From positions 124,001-188,000 of the forward strand of contig JAWWUD010000097.1 in NCBI GenBank assembly GCA_033964015.1: a stretch of 64,000 nucleotides of DNA. The letters run 5' to 3'. Positions 43,726 to 55,986 of the stretch are shown here, piece after piece (positions within the stretch are counted from its first letter, which is position 1; every line of letters begins with the position of its first letter). The position numbers and the translations under genes are program-made. The stretch comes from Scolanthus callimorphus (taxonomy: Eukaryota > Cnidaria > Anthozoa > Actiniaria > Edwardsiidae). The notes under the pieces are model-generated. The model made no database searches and was not told the DNA's origin. It saw only the letters and a program-made list of their open reading frames with translations.

Positions 43726-46700
43726 ATGCTTTTCCAAGAGGTACGCCTAGTAAGCATCGCAGCTCTGCTCCTGGTCGCCATAACATGCCCGTCCCTCTGC
43801 GCTGCACGGAGGCCCCGAACGAAGCCTAATGTTTTACTTGTGGTAGCGGACGATCTTGGCTGGAGCGATCTTGTTACCAGGGCATAACGAAAATGAAGAC
43901 GCCGAATATTGACCGGCTCGCTAAAGGGGAGTTATACTGGAGAATTATTACGTACAACCGGTCTGTACGCCTACAAGGGCCGCGCTGCTATCGGGCAGAT
44001 ACCCCATACACACAGGTTAGTTTGAACAAGAAAGAAAATATCTGCAAAAATGTTGGTTAGCTGCAGTAGGTAGATCGGGAAAGCAGTCTACACAAAGCAA
44101 TAGCTCTTTTCTTATAGAGTATGTACAATTTGTGAAGCAACGGAGACCAAGAGCTAGCTTACGCCGCTGTGCTTCGATTTTCAATGTTTTCACCTGTACC
44201 TTGTTTTTTTTTACGTCTTACGTTTTTCTACTCATCTTTGATAGGAATGCAAGTAGGTGTAGTCAAGCCAAACAGCCTTATGGCCTCCCCCTGGAATTCA
44301 AATTGCTACCACAGAAATTAAAGGAAGCAGGTGCGTGCTTGACGTTCTCATTAATTCATAAGCTTCTGTCACGGGTTGCTTGTCACGCTAGAAGATTGTC
44401 TGTCACGCCCGAAGGTTGTCTGTCACGCCCGAGAGTCGCCTGTCACGTCTGAGGGTTATGTGTCGCGTCTGAGGTTGCGTGTCACGCTCGATGATTGCCT
44501 GTCACGTCTGAGGGTTGCGTGTCACGCTCGATGGTTGCCTTTCACGCTCGATGGTTGTCTGTCACGTTCGAGAGTTGCCTGTCACGCCCGGAGTTGCCAT
44601 GTAATGTCCATGTAATGTATGTAATGTAATGCCATGTAATGTTTCCTGTCTTGTTGACTAGCTGTACATTCAGAAAACGTCTGTTGAATTCGGAGACATT
44701 TTTCGTGTACTTACTTACTTACTTATGCCCATGCCCCCTGCGGAGCATAGGCCATCGATAAGCTTCCTCCAGCGCACGCGATTCTGGGCTTTCCTTCCAA
44801 GCTCTGTCCAACTTAGTCCTACTTCCTGTATTTCCCTCTCTAAGTCCCTTCTCCAGCTATTTCTTGGGCGACCTCGACTTCTTTTCCCCTGAGGGTTCCA
44901 GCAAAGAGCCTGCCTCGTGATGTTATTGGCAGGCTTTCTGAGGTATGGCCCAGCCAACCCCACTTTCTCCTCCTTATCTGTATCTCCACCGCCTCTTCTC
45001 CTGTCCATTCCCATAGCTCAACGTTGGTGACTTTATCCTTCCAGCATATTCCCAAGATTCTTCTTAGACAACTGTTCACAAACGTCTGGATCTTGCCTAG
45101 CATCTTCTTCGTCAGCCTCCATGTCTCGGCACCGTAGAGCAGTACAGACTTTACATTAGATCTAAATATGCGCAGCTTAGTCCGTAGAGATAGTTCTTTA
45201 GATGCCCATACGTTTTTCAACATGAGGTACACTGTTCTTGCCTTCCCGATCCTTGTCAACACGTCCTTGTCTGCACCCCCATTGGTGTTTACCACGCTCC
45301 GAGATAAGTAAACTCCTTCACATCTTCCAGTTCTTGTCCGTAGTCATTACCGGTGTCTCACTTGTGGTGTTCATCCTGCTCCGCTCGAGATCACCACCTT
45401 AATGTGGTGGAGTGGTTTGCGTGTCCCAATGACCTCTAGAGCTATGTCGGCGGGAGTTTTGAACTCCTGGTAGGGTCACCCATGCCGGACAGGTCGAAAG
45501 GTAGGGGCCTGACTAAGAGTGATCTCAGACTTCCCTCTCTTGGGGGGTTGATCTAGGGCCAACAACCCTCTATCGTAAAAAAGGTATGTTACAGAATCAT
45601 CGATTTTCTCGTGTAAATCATCACAACTTCCATAATTCCTCCTGTTTATCTCCCTCGGCAGGTTACTCGACACACATGGTTGGCAAGTGGCACTTGGGGT
45701 ACTACAAGTGGGAGTACACCCAACCTACCGAGGGTTTGACACCTTCTACGGGTTCTACAATGACGACGAAGATCACTGGACTCACGAACGCTATGGAATT
45801 CTCGACTTGCGCGATCAGACAGCGCCGGTATTTAACGCCAGGGATCAGTATTCGGCAATTATGTATGCTGAGGTAATAAGTAAGACCTTTCAGGAGGTAA
45901 AACAAACTGACTTTTAGGAGGTCTAAATAGTGGAATTTCGTGGAGGCATAAACCTGGTTGATTAGGTTGATTAAATAGAAAATCCCACAGCTCAATTCGT
46001 ACGCGCGCGTTGATTGGCTAAGACGAGTGAAACTGAACAGTAGGCCTCCAAGGGTTAGGTAACCCCGATTCATTCTACCGTGTCCCTCTGGAAGCTGAAT
46101 TTGATAAAACAACAGGTTACCCGCGCGCAAAGAAAGTTCAAAGCTCCAATCATTACACTAAAATAATATCAAATCTTTCCTATGGATCACAAGAAAAAAT
46201 CATCACTCGACGACTCGTGAATTCCACGTTAAATTTATCTTGAAAACGAAATCGCACGAGTCGTGAATGGCATTCCTCTCGTCATGTGATGAGACGTCAT
46301 GTGACGTTTTCCGCTTGATTGGGGGCCCTGTGGTTTTGTTAGGTTTGTTTTCCCAACTGGCACTCGTGCGAAACAATGTCTTTTGTTTTCTTGTAATGCA
46401 CGAGAAAATTCATTAATATTGATGTGTGGAAACAAAGAACAGTCTACGCTTGAGTGGGGGCCCTGTGGTTTTGTTAGGTTTGTTTTCCCAACTGGCACTC
46501 GTGCGAAACAATGTCTTTTGTTTTCTTGTAATGCACGAGAAAAATCATTAATATTGATGTGTGGAAACAAAGAACATTCTACGCTTGAGTGCCATTTGGC
46601 AAACAAACACAGGGGCCCCACTCAAGCGGAAAAGGTCTATTTTATATCTATAGAATTACGGAAATATGGATCATTTATTCATTTACCGGAAGCATGAAAA

Positions 46701-49700
46701 TATGGAAGTTATATTCGAGTGTTCATATTTTGATAATTCACGAGTGAGCGCAATTCTGCTTATGATATAAACATGGTCAATACTATTCTGGTGAAAAAAT
46801 TTCGATTGATTAATTCGAAATAGTGGGCACTTATGGTCATTTATTTCGCTCGTGTGAGTTCCGATATTCCTCTGATACAGTAAAACAATAATTTATAATT
46901 TTATATCCCGAGTTATCAGAGCTTTGACATTAACCCTGATCAGAAACATATAACTTAGTTGAAACATGTAACGGCGAACCAAGCTGCGGATTATTCAAGA
47001 TGAATTTATGACCATATTTGGTCAATATGAACTCTCGACTGCTAATCCAAGTAGGTTTCCTCTTCATAATATTTCATTTTTCGCTCATACAAAGTAAAGC
47101 CACAGTGCTAAGTGATATATACTAACATTTAAACTCTTTGAGTCTTGAAACAACATTATTTTCAAAATCTGTTCAATTGTTTATTCTGCGAATATTCCGC
47201 AGCTTGGCACTAAAGTAATGTATGCTTGTTACACGTTTCAACTCACTTATATGTTTGCTGCCCTGATCAAATACAGTTTTATTAACAAAGGAGAATAAGA
47301 GAGTTGTCTATAAATTGCAAAAGACTAAACCCGTTCTTGTTTTTTTTTTCAGAGAGCACAGCAAGTAATCAAAGCCCAAGACCCTGCGACACCAATGTTC
47401 ATGTATCTTGCTTTTGCCAATATGCACGAGCCCCTCCAGGCCCCGAAACGATTCACAGACATGTACAAACACATCAAGGATGACACCGACGTATCTATGC
47501 TGGTATGGTCAGCGCTGTGGATGAGGCGGTAGGAATGTGACAGCTGCACTAAAGAAGAAAGGGTATGTAGGGCCGTAACACTATTGAATGGTTCAATACA
47601 ACGTGGAAGGCGGGAACACCACAGCAGTGAAAAACAGTCCAAATGCATGCCAAAAAGGCAACCCCGAAAATCCCAAAATAATCTAAAAAGAGTAATGAAA
47701 ACACGTAGCGGCTGCATATCAATATTTTTCCCAGCAAAAGGTTCACAGTTCCTTTCAATTTTGCCAGACAGCGGCGAAATGGGTTGAGTAGCCTGCTAGC
47801 AGGCTTTGGTTGGCTGTTTTTAGGTCGTTTTACGGCGAGAATCCCGATACGGGCGCTTGGATGGGTCAAAATTCGGACTGGCACGAGCGACAAAACGATC
47901 GAATTGTGACCCATCCAATAAGTCGCCCGCATCGGGATTTTCGCTCGATTCTCGCCGCTGCTAGCAGGCTATGGGGGAGGAACAGGTTGTCTGAAGAATA
48001 GGTCCGTTGTGTACCCGTGTGCTGTTGATTGGTGGTATTTTCCTTTTTCCTAGAATATGGGACAATACCTTGGTAATATTCACTTCAGACAATGGAGGGG
48101 TGGCATATTATGGTGGCTATAACTGGCCGCTCAGGGGAGGCAAGGCTTTCCTTTGGGAGGGAGGGGTGAGAGGAGCTGCCTTTGTCCATGGCAAAATGTT
48201 AAAGTCGAAGGGCAGACGATGTCGTGAGTTGTTACATGCGACCGACTGGTATCCGACTATACTCGGATTAGCGGGTGAGTGCACGTTTGCTCAGTGTCAA
48301 GGCGCTGGTTCTCTCGCCGCTGTCGTGGTCTAGGATCGGATGCCGACTTACCCAGAGCAAATTCTGCTCGAGTCGTGATCGAGTCGACGGGTTCATATTG
48401 CGTTTAAGCATGTTTATGAAGAAGCTTGAAGATATGAAGCTGGTACTCAGCTGTACGCTGACACTTGGTACTCATAATGAGTTACGGAAGAAATTTGGGC
48501 AGCTCCTCCAATACGTTTTATGGTAGAAAGGTCGTTTACACTTGTTAGCATTATATTTCTAGAGGGGTTACAAAAATGCTAGAAAGGTGGGTCTGGGTAC
48601 CCTTCCAACTAATGACTGGTCCCTACCATTAACCCTCACCCCCCCCCCCCCCCCCCCCCCCCCCCTTATGCACAGACAGATTCTGCTCAAAAATTCTTTA
48701 AAAGTAGCCGCAAAATAACCTCAAAAGTTGCTCAAATTCAAAAAAGTTGCTCACAGAATCAAAAAAGCTGCTCCCCAAAAAGAGCATTTCTTCACGCTTG
48801 TCGCCTGATTATTTTAAAAATGATAAAGAATCATTCACTCAACATCTCCATAAGATCAGGCAATTATACTCTAAACACCATATGACATAATTATACTAAT
48901 CAATACGGTTGTTTAAAAAGAGACTCACTTGCCGCCATTCTGTTGGCTTAGTAAAAAAATGGGGAGTTTGTAGTATCAAACTCATACAATAATGGCTGAT
49001 GCTACTATTTTTGAAAGAAACTATAAGCAATAAGGAAGCCCTTTTAGGTTATGTCACCTCAGCCCCATTTTCTCTAGCAATTTGAAATAGGGTCTTCCGC
49101 CATTTTGCTTCTGCTCTATATTTGGAATGTGATACCCAACGAGACATCCATATCTTGAAGATACCTTTGAGCAGTGAGCACCCAAGGTGAAGAAAGTACT
49201 TTTTTATTATCTTTTTAGCAAGATTTTTAAATCTGTGTTTGATTTGAAATGGAAAATGTATCACAAATTGCCATTTTGTTGTAATAATTCAATAGGAAAT
49301 AGCGGAAATGCAAAGAAGTTGCTCATAGTTGAAAAAGTTGCTCAGAATTGAAAAAGTTGCTCAAAATTGAAAAGTTGCTCAAAAGTTGCCGAGCAGAATC
49401 TGTCTGTGCCTACCCCCGGTGGGGGGGGGGGGGGGCTTTTTTGGGGGCAGTGCATGCTCGTCGGAAACTTTTGATTTTACCCCTAAACTGTACCTAAAAT
49501 GGCGTCGCTTAGTTGATGTTGATCCCTAAAAGGTACCAGCAAGACACATTTTCCCTCGTAATTTTCTCTCGTATTTTTTACGAGGGAAAATACGTCTGAA
49601 ATTCAGGCTACCAACAATTGTTATTTGCTTGATTTGCTAGAACGGACCTCTAACAGGTACCTATCTGGTAAAAATTGCAAGTTTTTTAATTTTACCCCCT

Positions 49701-50822
49701 AAAAGGTACCAGAGGCCTGATTTTAAACCCTAAAAGGTACGACGAGCACCCCCCACCCCCCCCCCCCCGACCATTAAAGAGCCGGTGTCAGCAGCCGTCG
49801 GAGTAAGCATCCATTTCCATCGACTAATTTAGAGAATATTATGTAATATTCTTGATTGAATTTGGTAAATGAAATCTGAAACTTTGTTTTTATAGAGATT
49901 GCTACACGTAATTCGTCTTCTAATATCAAACGCTCTTTAAGTGAAAAATGTTTTCATATTAAATTTGATACGCCAAAACGGCAGTATCTTGCATATATGA
50001 TGTGCTGATTATACCGTGTATACGTTTCTAACAGGAGTTGATACGAAGAAAATTTCCCCTCCTCTTGACGGTATGAACGTCTGGAATACAATTTCTAAAG
50101 GTGCACCCTCCCCCCGAAAGGAGATTCTTCACAACATTGACCCCCCAGATGAGCAGCCGATCGACGTGCCAAGTAATCGTTACCTCCCCCCTGGAGAGGG
50201 TATGGCTATTCGCTCAGGGGACTGGAAACTGCTCGAGAATGTTCTGTGGTTCCCTCACTTGGAGCCACCAGAGCTGAAAGAGGGTTCATCAGGATCACTG
50301 GGCAATCTAACGGGAATTAAGGGGATTGTAAGTGATATGTCCATTACTAGGGGCGGATTTAGGGGCCGCGGCGCCCCTTTAACGCAAAATTTTCTCATAC
50401 AGTAGATCTCGTTTCTGATTGGCTGACGAACTTAAAATGGAAGATAATCTACGGCAGCGCGCGGCAAACAGCCATCCTAAATCCACCTCAAAAACAAATT
50501 GTGATTTTGCCCAGCTATCTGCGTCCCCCTTTGGGTTACAAACAACAAGCAGAAATTGATTCTTGCGTGCTTTCATCTTCTATTTCCAAAAACACTGTAG
50601 ACACTTCCCAGAGTCCCAGTGGCACTCTACAACATCACCGCTGACCCAGAGGAACGGCACAATCTGTGTAGGAAGTACCCGGATGTGGTTAAGAAGTTAA
50701 GACAGAAGATTGCTGAGTACAAGAAAACTGTTCGGAAATCCCTCAAGGATTACGATGATCCGTTAGCCTACGAGACCGCTAAGAAAAACGGTTGCTGGGG
50801 GCCATGGAGAACCTCCCGATAA
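43726..50822 (+). CDS. Arylsulfatase B-like gene E, seven exons, about six apparent frameshifts
   Basis: Exons: 43726-44015, 44245-44330, 45662-45872, 47353-47562, 48054-48274, 50035-50327 and 50601-50822. Exon 1 has a signal peptide ([17 protein letters not shown]), DDLGWSD and the formylglycine region CTPTRAAL, followed by GRYPIHTG. Exon 3 has GKWHLGYY, exon 5 TSDNGG and GGYNWPLRG, and exon 7 NITADPEER and WGPWRTSR before TAA. Exons 1 to 4 are short by 2, 1, 1 and 2 bases relative to gene B, each explicable as a lost G or C within a run. Exons 5 to 7 are intact. Adding the lost bases returns every exon to the expected length or phase. A plus-strand AATAAA at 51041 is a possible poly(A) signal. 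No hydrophobic tail, so a soluble enzyme is inferred. Confidence 0.8.
44376..44600. repeat. 22-bp minisatellite, about ten units
   Basis: The unit is close to gtcacgctcgaggttgcct, with two to three variable bases, repeated in intron 2 of gene E. Open frames through it are artefacts of the missing stop in the unit. A short catgtaatg repeat follows to about 44640. Confidence 0.85.
44706..45300 (-). mobile_element. 5'-truncated RTE-like non-LTR retrotransposon fragment
   Basis: On the minus strand, 45295-44840 encodes the end of a reverse transcriptase, with [27 protein letters not shown] and [10 protein letters not shown]. In another frame, 45014-44715 encodes the C-terminal [17 protein letters not shown] and [14 protein letters not shown]. 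These are typical C termini of RTE/Nimb-like LINEs. The 3' end carries ACTT tetramers (44710-44726), a common tail in such elements. At least one frameshift separates the two pieces, so it is dead. The region 45390-45530 may be further sequence of the same element. Confidence 0.8.
45873..47352 (+). other. Intron 3 of gene E
   Basis: Apart from the element at 46308-46633 the intron is AT-rich and holds no recognised gene. Confidence 0.4.
46308..46633. mobile_element. MITE with an internal 135-bp tandem duplication
   Basis: The ends ttttccgcttgattggggg and ccccactcaagcggaaaa are inverted. A block starting gggggccctgtggttttgtt occurs at 46321 and again at 46456, with nearly identical sequence between. 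The last half-unit is inverted at the right end. No coding capacity. Confidence 0.75.
47789..47971. mobile_element. Palindromic MITE in intron 4 of gene E
   Basis: The ends tagcctgctagcaggct and ctgctagcaggcta are inverted, and inner blocks gcgagaatcccgatacgggc and cccgcatcgggattttcgc also pair. Its ends are like those of 36745-36885. No clean target duplication. Confidence 0.65.
48671..49408. mobile_element. Inverted-repeat element rich in aaagttgctca
   Basis: The ends cacagacagattctgctc and gagcagaatctgtctgtg are perfect inverted copies. Near both ends the motif aaaaagttgctca is repeated. The 27-base C run just left of it (48639-48665) belongs to the flank. It lies in intron 5 of gene E and is non-coding. 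Confidence 0.8.
49409..49772. mobile_element. Relative of the hAT-like element 40547-40906
   Basis: It shares cctaaaatggcgtcgcttag, cctcgtaattttctc and gaacggacc plus aacaggtacctatctgg with 40547-40906, in the same order. The ends are G and C runs, and the outermost bases are unclear. Confidence 0.7.
49773..49940. mobile_element. Truncated relative of the element 10213-10452
   Basis: The block attaaagagccggtgtcagc, then gtaagcatccatttccatcg, then acgtaattcgtcttctaata follows the same order as in 10213-10452, but the right end is altered (ctctttaagtg). Confidence 0.6.
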
Positions 50823-51450
50823 CTGATTTGTTTCAACCAGGGAGTTGTACCGAGAAAGGAGACGAAACTGCATAAATTTAAGGGGTAGTGTCATGATTTT
50901 GGGGCTATTTTAAGTAGCTTAAATCATTGGAGGATCCAGGATTTTACTCAGTGGGGTTCCGTTCCTTCTTTACTTCTTCAAAGACTGATACAGGCAATGC
51001 ATGTTAAGGAGGTCTCGTCCACCGGCGGTCAGTGTATCACAATAAAATCCTTATTGTTCTGATGCTCAAGGGGGCTCCGTATTCCTCTCAATCTTCCCAT
51101 CGAGCACTGCATGTACATAAACGTTGCTTTAATTTTCTGTAGCGTGGTTATACAATGAATTATCGTGGCATACTGCAGAATATCCCACTTGTCACACGGT
51201 CGCCTCGTGTATACCACAAAATACAAGTGACTCGAAAGTGACGCGTTGGATATTCTACAGAATACAGAAAGCGCCGTTTCTTCTCCATTCTCCTACACTC
51301 CCTGTTTCAAAATTGTCAGATTTATTCGGTCCTTTCGTGAGCCAGATTGCGGCATTGGGGCTCTGTTTAGTTTGTAGTAGGGTTTGTACCCAAATCTGTA
51401 ACAGCTGACCGAGAAAAATTAAATTCTAAAACTCCAGATGTAAGCATGAT

Positions 51451-51455
<5 letters not shown>
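50823..51455. other. 3' flank of gene E
   Basis: Contains the AATAAA at 51041-51046. No gene or repeat recognised. Confidence 0.4.
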
Positions 51456-51484
<29 letters not shown>

Positions 51485-51485
51485 C

Positions 51486-51516
<31 letters not shown>

Positions 51517-51748
51517 ATGGGCTATTGACTCAGAGGCCATGAGGGCGAGAGGAATAATTGTTTTAGTCAAATCACACTAGTAGGTCAATTTGTATTGCCC
51601 AAAAAATGTTTTTGTTCTGGTCATTTGACACTTTTTGGCTTTCAAATCCGACACTTTTCGCTACTAGTAGGCTATAACTTATAGCCTACTAGTAGCTCAA
51701 CCAATCAGAACGCAGCATTGATAATAGACCACTAGTGTGATTTGACTA
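51456..51748. mobile_element. Composite MITE (tagtcaaatcacactagt ends), copy 2
   Basis: The same two-part structure as 36402-36693, in reverse order and orientation. The shared parts include aacaattattcctcgagccc, ggccatgagg and gctactagtaggctataact. It lies downstream of gene E. Confidence 0.8.
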
Positions 51749-52944
51749 ATTTATGATATCTAGACATGACATCTTTGAAAAAATTGAATGCATGAACATT
51801 TTGCCGAAAAAAACTGGATCTAAGAATTGGAGCCCACAAAACACCTTCGTTTGTGGACGTTCTGGGGCTTTCTGTAGCGAGAATCCTCCGATGCGGGCGC
51901 TATCTTGGGCGCGTAAAAAAATCGGTCTGAGAGGTACTCCCGGGACGAGGCCGCAGTTGCTACGGTAAGTCTATGGATACCAAGGCATGCCCAGATCAAA
52001 CATAGATCAGACCTAGATCAAACATGCCCAGATCAAACATAGCGTAAACATAGTTTGTTGATTCAAAAAGAATTCCCCCTTTAAAATTTACATAATATAA
52101 TGACAGTATATAGGAGTATATCGATACTTAATGCAGGAAAAAGAGTTATGTTTGCGAGCATTGCTATTCAAATGCTAATGCTTTCTCCTGTGAACCAATC
52201 AGCATCTGGTTGGAGTAACAATGCAGCCAACGTCTTTCGTGATAGGTCTTACTGCTTAAAGGTCTTATTTTGAACGCGTTTTTCTTAATGAACACAGCTG
52301 CTGCATGTAAGCTACCTATGAGGAAGAGTTGGCTTATTCAATTTATGTCCGTGGATTTTTCTAGCCTGCTCGCATGCGAAGTATTTTTGGATTCCATTGG
52401 TTCTTGCCTGTGGCGTGCATGACTGAAGACAAACTTTGAGGTAAGGAAAAAGGGAGAGTTCTATTATTTGTAATATTATAGAGCTATAGAAAGATCGCTT
52501 TTCTGATTTTGTGGAAGCGATAAAAAGCGGCATAAGGGGCAAAATATATGACCGGGGGCTAATAGACGTCTGACAGAAAGAGACCTCTGCTCGCAGTGTA
52601 AAGCGTAGTGGAGACTGTTAAGAAAATATATTTTCAGCAATGAAAGTGCACCGTATTAAAGTAAATACGTTTTAGCAACAACTCGAAGGTAATTTGCTAG
52701 TAGGTTTCTACAAAAAACGATAAAACTACTCGTTCTCGTTTTCTGTGAATCAAATAGTCAACTCGGCATTCAACTCGGTGTAAAGGACCTACTATGAGGT
52801 TGTAGTCTCCCTCGCATCCGGGCTTTGTGTCGGGGCTTAAAACTGCACCAACATTTGATCCAAGCCGCCAGTGGCTTCTCAGTTGGCAGAGCGTCACATC
52901 GGTATCGTGGAGGTCATGCGCGCGTAGTAGTAGTAGTAGTAACC
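51749..52944. other. Intergenic, no gene seen
   Basis: A short direct repeat, cccagatcaaacata, lies near 51988-52040. Nothing else was recognised. Confidence 0.35.
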
Positions 52945-53161
52945 AATCTCGTACCCAGAGCCGTCATCTTTGGCCAGCGGCAAAGATTCAGGGCTCTGGG
53001 GGAATCGATTTTTTTAAAACCCAGATTCTGGGTTTCCGGTTTGATTGTTGTATGAAAGTTCGTTACGTTTTTGACCTACCACGCATGCTCACAAATCGGA
53101 TTCCCCCAGGGCCCTGAATCTTGCCGCTGGCCAAAAGATGACGGGCTCTGGGTACGAGGTT
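52945..53161. mobile_element. Palindromic MITE inserted in a TAG triplet run
   Basis: The ends aatctcgtacccagagccgt and gggctctgggtacgaggtt are inverted. Further pairing includes ggccagcggcaa. It is bordered on both sides by tagtagtagtaa-like runs (52924 and 53161). Confidence 0.8.
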
Positions 53162-53283
53162 GTAGTAGTAACACTTTATTTAAACACGCTTGCCCCGACA
53201 ACCTCAGCTGATTTCCACAAGGGGCATGTGGACTAAAAAATACAATATATCTAAAATTTACAATATTCAAAAATGTAAGTAAG

Positions 53284-53393
53284 AGTTAAATACCGAGGGC
53301 TGAGGCAATATGACATATAAATACCGAGGGCCGTAGGCCCGAGGTATTTATATGTCATATTGCCGAAGACCGAGGTATTTAACTGACTTATTA
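53284..53393. mobile_element. Short palindromic MITE (gttaaataccgag ends)
   Basis: agttaaataccgaggg at the left pairs with cgaggtatttaact at the right, with an inner palindrome aatatgacatataaatacc. Non-coding. Confidence 0.65.
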
Positions 53394-54395
53394 CATGATC
53401 TAAGGTGATTTTACTATCGGGTGGAGCGCATTTCAATTAAAAAATCGAAAATACTTCGTCAAATAAGCGATTTTTAACCATATAAATCAACCAGGGATCT
53501 TTATTTTTTTCCAGTAGAGGGATATCCCCCGAGGTTTAAGTCGTATCGGAACAAAAGGATGAAAAATGTTTTGAAAGCTATTGTCGTCAGTGTTGGCTGG
53601 GAAATCTGTGATGCCTTGAATGTCTTTTATCTTTTCAACTTCTCATAATAACGTGTATTTTGCGTGGCAATTTCACTGCAGAGAAGGTGCCTTTCACAAT
53701 AGATTTGTTTGCATTCTAAAGCCCCCGTTTCATTAAATTAAAGAATATATATCCCTAGAGTGGTTGGGAGACTACAAGTGTGGGGCTATTGTTCCTTTAG
53801 CTTTCATGCATTCATTTTTAAAACGACCAATGGAAGTACTTCTTTTTGTACCAAACAACAAAAGAAATCAAAACACCTGTTTTTCGCGATTTTAGGTCGT
53901 CATTTTGTAGGAGTCAGTGCTTGAGTGCTGAACTAGTAGTTCTAAGTTGGCGACTGAGAACGAGTTTCGGAGGAAAAAAACAACGCTTGAGGTCTCAAGA
54001 CTAAAAGGGTGCATTATGCGCGTGAAGAACTCGGCACTCACTGTGTGGTTTTAAGCTGTTCAAGAGATAATACATTTCAAAGTGTCCTGTAGTTGGCGAT
54101 TGAGAACGACATGGTAAGTTTAACTAATGTTCTTATTTATAGCTAATTCGTTTTATTATAACAGTTGAAGTAGACCGGTCTGGTGAATTTAAATTGCATG
54201 ACTAACTTGAACGTATTAGACCTGTGTGCCGTTGATGCTGCGACGTACGAGGTCCATCCTAAATTTGACAAACTGGTAAAATGTATTGATGAAAGAAATT
54301 TAAAATGTGTTGTGCAAATGTATTGTTATGAGCTCAATGTTCTAAATTATTTTTATTTCTATTTCTTTCACAGTTTGTTTGAGCGTGAAGCAGAA

Positions 54396-54413
54396 ATGGA
54401 ACCGGCTAGCAAG
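54396..54413 (+). CDS. Possible first coding exon of gene F (MEPASK)
   Basis: After an acceptor (tttcacag, ending at 54373) a short stretch contains ATG and five more codons, MEPASK, then a GT. The phase is 0 and would join the membrane-segment exon at 60707 in frame. An upstream ATGGTAAGT at about 54110 could be the donor of a noncoding leader exon. The evidence is only splice-like signals and phase, and the donor (aaggttacc) is weak. It would imply an intron of about 6.3 kb. Confidence 0.3.
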
Positions 54414-54643
54414 GTTACCTATAACATCTACTTATTCCATATTAATTATAGTTAATTTAGTAGAAAGTAGAAAGAATTGCCAATTTGCAATTTAGAGACA
54501 CACTATTCAGTTAAAGCTAGTAATTACATTTTTTTTGTTCAAATATATATTTATTTTCAATTTAACTTAGCAAACAATTTTGTAGTATTTATCATTTAGC
54601 TGTAAATGTGTTTCAGCATCGGAAGGGTGGGGCTTTTTTTGTC

Positions 54644-54750
54644 TAATTAGTCATAATTGCTCCTCATTATAAATGCGCCGGGTCATTTATGAGAATCAAT
54701 TGTTCCATAAAGACCCGCGCATTTATAATGCGGTCATTTATGACTAATTA
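54644..54750. mobile_element. Short palindromic MITE (taattagtcataa ends)
   Basis: The ends taattagtcata and catttatgactaatta are inverted, and the inner ctcattataaatgcg pairs with gcatttataatg. Non-coding. Confidence 0.65.
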
Positions 54751-55986
54751 TTCAATAATAGCACCAATCTTCCCTGCTGAAACTTCAAACCCTCCCCGTT
54801 CTTTAAGAATGTAATTAATTCATAGGGATTTAAGTAAAATAAAGGGTCTTGAATAACAATAGAAAAGGTGTCAATCATGTAATAATTGAAGTTATAATAT
54901 TAATTCTAATATAGAAAAATGTATATACATATGTACAATAATTTCATAGATGTTGTGCCTTGTTGGGCGTTAGATTTCTCTTGGAAGCCTGAAATCCGAA
55001 GTTCTTAACCATTCATTACAACAGCTCTATTTTGCACCCCACAATCTTTCATACACCAAAAAAAGAAAACCAATCCCCTACCATATATTAGTAGAAACGC
55101 ACTTTCACGAATCCTTTAATCTGATTGGCTCTTAAAATTCACACCCCCAATTTTATTAATATTTTCATTTGACAGCCGAAGGGAAGAAGCGAACGCCAAA
55201 AGACCGCGATTACCACATTATAAGGGTTATTGTCGCTTAGGACTTCACTGTAAGATGAAGTGGATGAGTAAGGTAGGCCTTCTCATATTTTGACTCTTCC
55301 TGTAAGGTGAGATTAGACAAGGTAATATTATATTAAATTTCTTTATTTACATATCACACACTGAATATAGTGTGAATATAATATAGAAATGAGAAACAAC
55401 AAAACATGCGTTTGATATGATGCTGCCTAGTAAATAACTAAAAAGCTAATCGAGCTAGGCAGCAGCACTGTAGCAGGGCTATATGTATGATTAGTAAAAT
55501 TACTCAAGTGATTATAAGAATTTCCGCGCGCTGATTTGGTCGAGAGGTTCGTTTTCTCTCGGTAAGGTGATTGGCATTGAAAGGATTGGGAGTGCGCGCG
55601 CGAGTTTTGTTATCATCGTGTGAAAAAGTCCAACAAAAACAAGTTTTTCTTTCTAAAAACCTTATGAATCACTTGTCATGAGTAATTATACTAAAACATT
55701 CGTCTAGGTGACTATTCGCTGATAATCATGTCGCCGCGACTAATTGTTAATTAAATGAAAAACAGCTAGAAGTCCCGAGGGAATGATGATTTCGTTTGGT
55801 AGTCTACTCCATCGGAATTGGCAGTTTTCACGATGTTGCGCACGCAACATAAATGGGACAAGAACAATGCTTGTCTGTTTTGAATAACAAAGCCGTCTTC
55901 GCCAGAACGACTCGGAACGGCTCAAGGGTATTGTTCTCGTAACGATCGTGAAAACGGTCAATTCAATAGAATCACCCAATTTTGTA
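54751..55986. other. AT-rich stretch, no gene seen
   Basis: A small palindrome, tgctgcctag to ctaggcagca, lies near 55421-55463. Nothing else was recognised. Confidence 0.35.

Noticed and set aside
44132..44615. Frames with [15 protein letters not shown] repeats
   Set aside because: They read the 22-bp minisatellite in intron 2 of gene E.
46235..46697. Frames of 104 and 128 codons with repeated peptide words
   Set aside because: They are produced by the internal tandem duplication of the MITE at 46308-46633.
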